42,306 nucleotides of DNA from Hylemonella sp. (lineage in GTDB: Bacteria; Pseudomonadota; Gammaproteobacteria; Burkholderiales; Burkholderiaceae_C), in assembly GCA_030680575.1 (NCBI GenBank), contig JAUXVI010000031.1, forward strand, positions 1 to 42,306, read 5' to 3'. The position numbers and the translations under genes are program-made. Below, piece after piece: positions 8,908 through 15,799 of this stretch. Numbering within the stretch: position 1 is the stretch's first letter; each line of letters begins with the position of its first letter. The notes below the pieces were generated by a model that had not been told where the DNA came from, did no database searches, and worked only from the letters and a program-made list of their open reading frames with translations.

Positions 8908-10514
8908 GCAGACCTCCGAATACGAAAGCGACGGGCCATGCCGTACAAGTAATCCAGGCTGTCAAAACGGAAACTTTCGAACTCGACTCCGTTACGGTCG
9001 GCCAGTTGGATTCGCGGGAGACCAAAATCCAAACGAGGTAGCAGGTAGTAATCGAGGGCAGCCTGATTGCTCTCGTCAAGGCGCACAGCAACCGTGATGT
9101 CCGGTGCCAGGCTGGTGTCAAAGCGTACTTTCCAACGCCGCCGACCGTTGTCTAGCAGCTGGCAACGGGCCAGAACCAGAGAAACGGTGAATTCTTGGTT
9201 GATGGTGAGCAGATCGGTTCCAGGATCCCGCAGGACTGCGCCACCAATTTCGGAGATCCTTTTTTCGGTCTCACCAACAATCTCGGGGTGCAGTCGGCGC
9301 AGGAATTGATTCGCTTCCAGGTACTGGTAATCCCGATCCGGGGTGAAGCCCACTGTTTGATATGCCCGTATCAGGCTGCCGAAGCGGTGTGCGTAGGCTG
9401 CCGCTGACGGCATCCCTTCGGCTTCGTCGATGATCAGGCCTGACAAATAACCATGGCGTTGGTACAGGCTGCGCAGTTTCTCGACCAGCTCATCATCGCT
9501 GTACCGGTGTGCGCGTGCGCGCAAGATCCCTTGTGCGGTGTAAAAGAGCTCAGGTGCAACGATGCCTTCAAACGCACCTTCTTTTTTGATCCACATCTCA
9601 GGTGTGTTGACCACCCGATGCTTCTTGAGCTTGAAGGAGCGTCGGTTGTAGACGTTGCTGCCGATGTATTTTTCGTTGGACAGGACTTGCCGAACGGTGG
9701 CCCGTGTCCAGTCTCTGCCAAGATCCGTTTGTACGCCCTGAGTGTTCAGTCGCTCGGCAATTTCTGATTCGGTGCAGTTATCGTCGATGAACCAGCGATA
9801 GATCTGATTGACGATCATGACTTCATCGTCTGGTCCCGGCTGCAAGATCACTCGGTCAGTTTGCAGGCTTTTGTGCTCACCACGGGAAAGCTCGCTCTTG
9901 ATGGAGCCGGACTGATCAATTAGCACACGGCGCAAGCCATAGCCAGCGGGACCACCTTGCCGAAATCCAAGTTCAATCAGACGGCATTGACCCGCGAACA
10001 CCTTGGCCGATAGCTCTCGGCTGTATTCGCCAGCCATTGCCCGTTTGACGCCTTTGACGATCGTGGAGACGGGGGATCCATCGTTTTCAAATTGCTCGGC
10101 CACGTACTGGACGTGGATGTTCTTGCGTTTGAGGATGTATTCGTAATACGCCCCTTCGTCCGCATCTTGAAATCGTCCCCAACGGCTAACGTCGTAGACC
10201 AGGACCAAGTTGAAGTTTGCGGTGCCGCTTTCAGCATCCTTGATTAGCTGCTGCAAGGACAGACGGCCGCCGATGTTCAGTCCACTCTTGCCCGCATCTG
10301 TATACGTGCGAACAATTTCAATGCCATGATGAGCAGCGTAATCACGGATTCTGTCGGACTGATTTTCGGTCGAGTATTGTTGATGCTCGGTGGACATCCG
10401 AACGTACTCGGCAGCCTTGATGTTGCGTGGCTGATCCGCTGCGCCGTTGATCGATTCTTCTGACTGCATATAACCCGATCGCTCATTGTTGGTCTGTGCG
10501 CTCGGGCCTGTCAT
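8904..10514 (-). CDS. large serine recombinase (resolvase family) with extended C-terminus
   Basis: A 536-residue protein. The resolvase catalytic domain starts near residue 33 with AAEYVRMSTEHQ, where Ser41 is the expected nucleophile and Arg39 a catalytic arginine. It continues with DAGKSGL, YDVSRWGRFQDADEGAYYEY and the helix GEYSRELSAKVFAG. A Recombinase domain follows (FRQGGPAGYGLRR, then IAERLNTQGV, LSNEKYIGSNVYNRR). Residues ~340-410 (LRSLYQRHGYLSG and FGSLIRAYQTVGFTPDRDYQY) resemble the homing-endonuclease-associated DNA-binding repeat. Such proteins cut and rejoin DNA at specific sites through a serine-DNA link. ATG 10514 is the furthest start; Met16 is an alternative, and neither has a strong Shine-Dalgarno. 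It overlaps the downstream ParB gene by 4 bp. The 127-bp gap to the upstream gene holds two similar GC-rich stretches (CCCGTGAATTGGGG and CCCCGAATTGG). Confidence 0.9.
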   Translation of the reverse strand: MTGPSAQTNNERSGYMQSEESINGAADQPRNIKAAEYVRMSTEHQQYSTENQSDRIRDYAAHHGIEIVRTYTDAGKSGLNIGGRLSLQQLIKDAESGTANFNLVLVYDVSRWGRFQDADEGAYYEYILKRKNIHVQYVAEQFENDGSPVSTIVKGVKRAMAGEYSRELSAKVFAGQCRLIELGFRQGGPAGYGLRRVLIDQSGSIKSELSRGEHKSLQTDRVILQPGPDDEVMIVNQIYRWFIDDNCTESEIAERLNTQGVQTDLGRDWTRATVRQVLSNEKYIGSNVYNRRSFKLKKHRVVNTPEMWIKKEGAFEGIVAPELFYTAQGILRARAHRYSDDELVEKLRSLYQRHGYLSGLIIDEAEGMPSAAAYAHRFGSLIRAYQTVGFTPDRDYQYLEANQFLRRLHPEIVGETEKRISEIGGAVLRDPGTDLLTINQEFTVSLVLARCQLLDNGRRRWKVRFDTSLAPDITVAVRLDESNQAALDYYLLPRLDFGLPRIQLADRNGVEFESFRFDSLDYLYGMARRFRIRRSA

Positions 10515-10641
10515 TCATTTCAAGGGGTGATGCTGCGCCCGTGAATTGGGGCCTTCATGCACGCCCCCGAATTGGTTGCCATACAGGTGGATCGAGATCG
10601 CATTTGGGAGCAACGGTAATGCTGAAAATTTGAACTGTCGA

Positions 10642-11046
10642 TCAGGTGGAATCTTTGCACTCATTCACTTTGCACGGGCAACTCTGGCACACAGGGGTGA
10701 TTTCGGCGATCCACGCGTCGCTCTTAGCGGAGTCGGTGTTGGGCATGAACCGTATGCGATAGAGACCGGAGATGGGGGGCTCAGGTCGGAATTCTGGTGA
10801 TGCAGCCTTGGGCTTTGGATTGACCCTGCTCCTGTAATTGCGCCAGTAATCGGGATTTCGATCCAGCCAGTTGCGCTGGGAATCGGACTTGTTTACGCGG
10901 TAGTCCTTGTCCGTTAGCATCTTCGTTTGCCGCCATTTTTTGCGTCTTTCTTTCTGGCAGGCGGGAGCTGAACAGAAGGTTTGGTTCTTGACGCGCGGGT
11001 CAGGAAGGAAGGGTTGGCCGCAGCAGGCGCAGTACTTTTCGGTCAT
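10642..11046 (-). CDS. small zinc-ribbon protein at the head of the recombinase cassette
   Basis: 134 residues. The N-terminus has C6-x2-C9 (also C8) and C25-x4-C30 spaced like a zinc ribbon (YCACCGQPF, then FCSAPACQ). A strongly basic segment follows (KERRKKWRQTKM), and then an aromatic/arginine-rich part (NWLDRNPDYWRNYRSR). The tail has another Cys cluster (CQSCPCKVNEC). The layout suggests a small metal-binding nucleic-acid-binding protein. I recall similar short proteins next to recombinase/ParB gene pairs in other proteobacteria but know of no assigned function. It is on the same strand as the recombinase, 127 bp upstream. The Shine-Dalgarno GGAG (11054-11057) lies 7 nt before the ATG inside a hairpin, so translation may be gated. 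Confidence 0.75.
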   Translation of the reverse strand: MTEKYCACCGQPFLPDPRVKNQTFCSAPACQKERRKKWRQTKMLTDKDYRVNKSDSQRNWLDRNPDYWRNYRSRVNPKPKAASPEFRPEPPISGLYRIRFMPNTDSAKSDAWIAEITPVCQSCPCKVNECKDST

Positions 11047-11050
11047 TCGG

Positions 11051-11078
11051 GGTCTCCATACGAAAGTCGTATGGGACC
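11051..11078 (-). promoter_or_regulatory. inverted repeat covering the ribosome binding site of the zinc-ribbon gene
   Basis: The plus strand reads GGTC-T-CCATACGA, then AAG, then TCGTATGG-GACC. The 12 base pairs are interrupted only by one bulged base, around a 3-nt loop. On the minus-strand transcript the GGAG that should bind the ribosome sits in the 3' arm, 7 nt before the ATG at 11046. It could be an RNA hairpin that hides the ribosome binding site, or a DNA operator or recombinase/ParB site at the edge of the cassette. The sequence alone does not separate these. Confidence 0.6.
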
Positions 11079-11119
11079 TTTTGCCGGGACCTGCTCAATC
11101 CGCACGGTGTTTCGGCGGC

Positions 11120-11209
11120 CTGCAAACGAACCCCAGTTTTGCCACCATCCTAAAAGTTGCTGCTGCGCTGGGAATCAAGCGCCATGTGCAGCCGCTGCAT
11201 GCGGGCTAA
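11120..11209 (+). pseudogene. C-terminal remnant of a HigA-type antitoxin
   Basis: The frame ending at TAA 11207-11209 encodes NPSFATILKVAAALGIKRHV plus a few residues. This is the typical closing helix-strand of addiction-module antidote proteins (HigA-like, XRE helix-turn-helix family), whose last part reads NP-x-F-x-T-hydrophobic...ALG. Only about 25 family-like residues remain; the HTH, the start and the partner toxin gene are absent. Its broken 5' end lies next to the recombinase cassette, so the cassette or an associated deletion probably removed the rest. Confidence 0.5.
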
Positions 11210-11225
11210 GAACGATAGTTGTGGA

Positions 11226-11244
11226 CTTGGGTTCAATTCCCAAG
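11226..11244 (+). other. T-arm-like hairpin, possible eroded tRNA/tmRNA fragment
   Basis: CTTGGG-TTCAATT-CCCAAG forms a 6-bp stem with a 7-nt loop and matches the T-arm consensus GTTCRANNC. It resembles the 3' end of bacterial tmRNA or a tRNA. No matching acceptor strand lies about 70 nt upstream, so it is not an intact tRNA. It may be a leftover attachment-site copy. Confidence 0.3.
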
Positions 11245-11317
11245 ACCGGATTTGGAGTTGATTCGGTGCAGTGCGGCGATGTAAGATTTGCCCATCGGTT
11301 GGGTCTAAGTCTCTACC

Positions 11318-11359
11318 TCGCATTCACGCCCTAGTACTCTCTAGCACGCTTGAATGCGA
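11318..11359. repeat. 9-bp inverted repeat in the intergenic spacer
   Basis: TCGCATTCA (11318-11326) and TGAATGCGA (11351-11359) are perfect inverted repeats separated by 24 nt. The spacer itself contains CTAG...CTAG. It could be the stem of a small RNA, a protein-binding dyad or an old element end. No gene overlaps it. Confidence 0.45.
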
Positions 11360-11402
11360 ATAGAAAGTTCCTGAGTGGTGAACCATCCTCCACCATTTCT
11401 CC

Positions 11403-11429
11403 AAACCCGGCCGGTAACGGCCGGGTTTT
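11403..11429 (+). terminator. strong intrinsic terminator with no intact upstream gene
   Basis: AAACCCGGCCG, loop GTAA, CGGCCGGGTTT, then a T run: an 11-bp perfect stem in plus-strand orientation. The only coding remnant upstream on this strand is the antitoxin scrap. The bases CCTCCACCA at 11389-11397, the usual 3' end of tmRNA, sit just before it. The terminator may originally have served a stable RNA gene now displaced by the island. Confidence 0.75.
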
Positions 11430-11506
11430 CCCTTTTCAGCCTTGTCTTTCACGTCTTGTATAGTGCCTTCAACAAGACATAAAGAGCGCTGATTTTGGAT
11501 GTCCCC

Positions 11507-14500
11507 ATGACCTATAGCCACCAGTGGTCCCTGGTTGCGTTCTCGGTCTTCATTGCCATCTTTGCTGCCTACACCACCCTGCGTGTGGCTTTTCGGCTGG
11601 CATGGGCCAGCCAGGCGACGCGGCCTTACTGGATCGCGGGTGGCGCAGGTTCCCTGGGTATCGGCATTTGGGCGATGCACTTTGTGGGCATGCTGGCACT
11701 GCATCTGCCTGTACCGGTGGCCTACGATCCGCTGATGACGGCCTTGTCGCTGTTGCCGGCTCTTCTTGCTTCTGCCATTGCACTGTCGATGCTGGGGCGT
11801 GCACAGGCCAGTGTCGTGAGCCGCTTCGTGGCTTCAGTGTTGATGGGCCTGGGCATCGTGGCCATGCACTACAGCGGCATGGCTGCCATGAAAATGGCGC
11901 CCCCCATCACCTACGACCCTACCCTGTTGGTCCTGTCACTGCTGGTTGCCGTCGGGGCCAGCTGGGTGGCTTTGTATCTGTTTGCTCGCGAGCGCAGGGA
12001 GGCAAGTCCGTCTCTGGGTCGAAGGCTTGCCAGCGCCGTGCTCATGGGGCTGGCGATTGCCGGCATGCATTACACCGGCATGGCCGCTGCCGAGTTCGCG
12101 CCCGATGCAATCTGTACCGTGGCGGCCACCGGCTGGGGAGGCGACACCATTGGCGTGTTCGTCGGTCTGGTGGCGGTGCTGGTGCTGGCCGCTTCGCTGG
12201 CGCTGACTTTCTACGACGAAGTGGTTGGCGAGAACAATTTTTACAAGGCGTTGTTGGCGGCCCAGTCGAATGCTGGTGAGGGCGTGCTCTTGATTGAGAG
12301 CGGCCGTGTGATTTATGCCAACCAGGCGATGGAGCGTCTGAGCGGCTATACGGCCGCCGAGCTCTGCGCTTTGCCAGTCTGGACGGCGTTGCTGGCGGAT
12401 GCCGGGGCCGCATGGATGCACTCTGGCGCGGTGTCCGACCTGTCGCCGGGGTTGGTGTCAGATCGTCACGAGGTGGTGCTGCGCGTGCGCGGTGGCCAGC
12501 GCCGGACTTGCGAAGCGGTGATGAGCAGCTTCCGGCATGGCGATGTCAGCCGGCAGTTGCTGGTGTGCATCGACATTTCCGAGCGCAAGGCGGCGCAAGA
12601 GGCGCTGCAGGCGCACGATGCGCAAGCACGCGAACTGGCTCTGGTGGCGGCACGGACTGACAATGCTGTGATCATCACCGACGCTCAAGGATTGATTCTT
12701 TGGGTGAACGAAGGTTTTGAGCGGATTAGCGGATTCAGCCTGGACGAGGCCCGGGGCAAGAATCCCGGCCGCTTGCTGCAGGGGCCGGAAACAGATCCGG
12801 TCGTGCGGCGCATGATGCGCGAACACCTGGCGTGCGGCGAAGGGTTCGAAACAGAAATCGTCAATTACGACAAGGCAGGGCGCAAGTATTGGGTCGCCCT
12901 CGATGTCAAGCCGGTGCACGACGAAGCGGGTAGCCTGATCAAGTTCATCGCCATCGAGCGCGACATCACGGAGCGCAAGCAGGCCGATGCTGCGCTGCGA
13001 CTGAGCGAGGCCAGGCTGAAGGAGGCACAACAGCTGGCCCGCGTCGGCAGCTGGGAACTCGACCTGGCACGCAATGAATACAGCATGTCCGACGAATCGC
13101 TGCGCATCCATGAGCTGGATCCGTCCTGTCCGTCGGTGTCGCGCGAGACGGTGGTCGCGCTCATGCATCCCGACGACCTGCAGTCCCACCGGCAGAGCCG
13201 TGCATTGGCTTTGGCCAGCCTGGGAAGCTACGCCTTGCAGATCCGGCTGCGATTCGCCGATGGTCGCATCAAGTATGTGCAACTGCGTGCGGCGGTACAG
13301 GCCGATGCGCAGGGTAATCCGTTGCGGGTGATCGGCACCATACAGGACATCACCGAGCAGAAGCTGGCCGAGCAGGCCCTGCGTGAGCGCGAGGCACAGG
13401 CAAGGGAGTTGGCGCTTGTGGCTGCCGGGACCGACAACGGCGTCATCATCATGGGTTCGGATACCCGGATCACCTGGGTCAACGACGGTTTCACACGCAT
13501 GAGCGGCTACACGCTGGCCGAAGTGCGCGGCAGGAGTCCGAGTGAAGTGCTCAACGGACCCGACACAGACGTAGGCACCTACGCGTTCATCCGGGAACGC
13601 GTTTCCAGGGGCGAGCGCTTTGAGGCCGAGATCGTCCACTATCACAAGAGCGGCCGCAGGTACTGGGCCATCATCGACGTGCAGGCGGTGTACGACGAGC
13701 GCGGGCAACTGGCCAAGTACATCTCGATCGAACGCGACATCACGCAGAACAAGCTGGCCGAAGAGGCGTTGCGCAGGAGCGAGGCGCTGTTGCAGGAGGC
13801 CCAGCACCTGGCGCACATTGGCAGCTGGGAGCTGGATCTGGTGACCAACGAATACAGCCTGTCGAAGGAGGCGCTGCGCATTCATGAACTGGATGTGCCC
13901 GATGGACGCGTGTCGCGCGAGGTCATGGCAGCAACCCATCCGCCGGAAGACGGCGCCGAACTGCGCCGCGCCCGCCTAAACGCCATGCGTCCGGGCGGCA
14001 CCTACTCGGCGCGGGTGCGGTTGGTACTCGCCGATGGCCGCACGAAGCATGTGCAGGTGCGCGGAGTTGTGCACTGTGACGAGCAGGACCGGCCGGTGCG
14101 TGTGCTGGGCACGGTGCAGGACTTGACGGAACAGGCCTTGGCAGAACTGGCTTTGCGCGAGAGTGAGGCTCGGCTGAAAGAGGCGCAGCGGCTGGCCAAG
14201 ATCGGCCACTGGGAGTTCAACTTTGCCCAGGACGACTACCTGATGTCGGAGGAAGCGCTGCGCATCCATGAGTTTGAGAGCGTCGACGGGCGGGTGCCGC
14301 GTGCACGGGTGGTGGACATGATCCATCCCGAGGACCGGATTGTCTTGCGCGAAAGGCGCACGGCAGCGCTGGCCGATTGCTCCAATTTCGAGGTGGTGGT
14401 GCGGCTGATGTTCCCCCACGGCCGCATGAAGTTCGCGCAATTGCGCGGCACCGTGCAGGGCGATGCCCAGGGGCGGCCGGTGCGCGTCAGCGGTACGCTG

Positions 14501-15799
14501 CAGGACATCACCGAGCAGAAGCAGGCCGAGTTGGCATTGCGTGAACTCAACGCGACGCTGGAGCAGCGCGTGCTGGACCGCACGCAAGAGCTCAGCCAGC
14601 AGCGCGCCTTCATCGAGACCATTCTGAATACGGCCGAGACCTTGATTTTTGTGATCGATACCCGTGGCCATTTCGTGCGTTTCAACGAGGCGTGCGAGCG
14701 ACTGACGGGCTACGGGTTCGAAGAGTTGCGTGATCAGCCGATCTGGGAATCCGTGATTCCGCCAGAGCGCAGGGCCGCGGTGCGCGCCAAGCACGAGAAC
14801 CAGACGTCGCCGGCGGCCTTGCCGCGTAATCTGGAAGTGGAATGGCTGACCCGTGACGGCCAGCGGCGCTTGATTTCCTGGAGCAACGCCATGCTGACCG
14901 ACGAGGCCGGACGACTCCAGTACATGATCGGAACCGGCATCGACATCACCGAACGCAAGCGCGCCGAGCGGGCACTGATCGAAGCCAACGAGAACCTGAG
15001 CCGGACCATTGACACGCTGCGCGAAGCCCAGTCGCAACTGGTGCAGTCGGAAAAGATGGCATCACTCGGCGCTCTGGTGGCCGGTATTTCACACGAAATC
15101 AACACGCCCATCGGCATTGGCGTCACCTCGGCAACCACCTTGCAGGAGGAGTTCAAGATTTTGAGCCGTGCGTTTGCTGATGGCACGCTCAAGCGGTCGA
15201 CCTTGGAGCGTTTCATCTCGCACGGCCTCAATGGGTGCGACATCCTGGTCAACAACCTGCTGCGTGCGGCCGAGCTGATTCGCAGCTTCAAGCAGGTGGC
15301 GGTGGACCAGTCCAGCAACGAGTGGCGCCACCTCAATCTGCACGACTACATCGACGAGATCGTTCTCAGTCTCAAACCGAGGCTCAAGGGCAGCGGGGTC
15401 CAGGTCGTCAACGACAGCCAGCGCCAGCTGGTCATCCGTACCCATCCCGGGGCGATCTACCAGATCCTGAGCAATTTGCTGCTCAACGCCCTGATCCATG
15501 CCTACGAGGCGGAGCAGCCCGGCCTGATCCGCATCACGGCCGAGCAGGCGGGTGACGAGATCCTGCTGGAGTTCTCCGATGACGGCAAAGGCATTGCGGC
15601 CGACATCGAAGGCCGGATTTTCGACCCGTTCTTCACTACGCGACGCGGTGCCGGTGGCAGCGGTTTGGGGCTGCACATCGTCTACAACCTGGTGGCCGGC
15701 ACGCTGGGCGGTGTGATTCATCTGGTCAAGAAGGACGAGGGGCCGGGGACGACATTCCGTATCCGGTTTCCGTTGCAGCCGGACAAGGAGGTCGCATGA
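11507..15799 (+). CDS. MHYT-domain, seven-PAS membrane sensor histidine kinase
   Basis: About 1430 residues from ATG 11507; a TTG at 11495 is in frame but has no support. Residues 1-235 are a multi-spanning MHYT sensor with MHFVGM, MHYSGM and MHYTGM motifs. These motifs are proposed to bind copper and to sense O2, CO or NO. Seven PAS modules follow, at roughly 244-365, 380-490, 499-620, 640-750, 757-880, 885-1005 and 1030-1155, several with PAC endings such as IERDITERK. A coiled coil leads to the phospho-acceptor box VAGISHEINTPIG (His1196). The ATPase domain follows, with N box NLLLNALIHAY, DDGKGI and GGSGLGLHIVYN. There is no receiver domain. The next gene, an REC-HD-GYP protein overlapping by 4 bp (ATGA), is the obvious partner. 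PAS 2+3 and 4+5 look like a duplicated pair. Confidence 0.92.
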   Translation: MTYSHQWSLVAFSVFIAIFAAYTTLRVAFRLAWASQATRPYWIAGGAGSLGIGIWAMHFVGMLALHLPVPVAYDPLMTALSLLPALLASAIALSMLGRAQASVVSRFVASVLMGLGIVAMHYSGMAAMKMAPPITYDPTLLVLSLLVAVGASWVALYLFARERREASPSLGRRLASAVLMGLAIAGMHYTGMAAAEFAPDAICTVAATGWGGDTIGVFVGLVAVLVLAASLALTFYDEVVGENNFYKALLAAQSNAGEGVLLIESGRVIYANQAMERLSGYTAAELCALPVWTALLADAGAAWMHSGAVSDLSPGLVSDRHEVVLRVRGGQRRTCEAVMSSFRHGDVSRQLLVCIDISERKAAQEALQAHDAQARELALVAARTDNAVIITDAQGLILWVNEGFERISGFSLDEARGKNPGRLLQGPETDPVVRRMMREHLACGEGFETEIVNYDKAGRKYWVALDVKPVHDEAGSLIKFIAIERDITERKQADAALRLSEARLKEAQQLARVGSWELDLARNEYSMSDESLRIHELDPSCPSVSRETVVALMHPDDLQSHRQSRALALASLGSYALQIRLRFADGRIKYVQLRAAVQADAQGNPLRVIGTIQDITEQKLAEQALREREAQARELALVAAGTDNGVIIMGSDTRITWVNDGFTRMSGYTLAEVRGRSPSEVLNGPDTDVGTYAFIRERVSRGERFEAEIVHYHKSGRRYWAIIDVQAVYDERGQLAKYISIERDITQNKLAEEALRRSEALLQEAQHLAHIGSWELDLVTNEYSLSKEALRIHELDVPDGRVSREVMAATHPPEDGAELRRARLNAMRPGGTYSARVRLVLADGRTKHVQVRGVVHCDEQDRPVRVLGTVQDLTEQALAELALRESEARLKEAQRLAKIGHWEFNFAQDDYLMSEEALRIHEFESVDGRVPRARVVDMIHPEDRIVLRERRTAALADCSNFEVVVRLMFPHGRMKFAQLRGTVQGDAQGRPVRVSGTLQDITEQKQAELALRELNATLEQRVLDRTQELSQQRAFIETILNTAETLIFVIDTRGHFVRFNEACERLTGYGFEELRDQPIWESVIPPERRAAVRAKHENQTSPAALPRNLEVEWLTRDGQRRLISWSNAMLTDEAGRLQYMIGTGIDITERKRAERALIEANENLSRTIDTLREAQSQLVQSEKMASLGALVAGISHEINTPIGIGVTSATTLQEEFKILSRAFADGTLKRSTLERFISHGLNGCDILVNNLLRAAELIRSFKQVAVDQSSNEWRHLNLHDYIDEIVLSLKPRLKGSGVQVVNDSQRQLVIRTHPGAIYQILSNLLLNALIHAYEAEQPGLIRITAEQAGDEILLEFSDDGKGIAADIEGRIFDPFFTTRRGAGGSGLGLHIVYNLVAGTLGGVIHLVKKDEGPGTTFRIRFPLQPDKEVA

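Noticed and set aside
10907..11119. Plus-strand frame leading into the antitoxin scrap as one gene
   Set aside because: The upstream part is antisense of the zinc-ribbon gene and the hairpin, with no antitoxin HTH.
11180..11260. A tRNA gene around the GTTCAATTCC hairpin
   Set aside because: The T-arm fits, but no acceptor partner, D-arm or anticodon arm can be folded upstream at the right distance, so I list it only as a possible fragment.
11495..11506. TTG 11495 as the start of the giant kinase
   Set aside because: The ATG at 11507 begins the membrane domain directly, and the four extra codons have no support.
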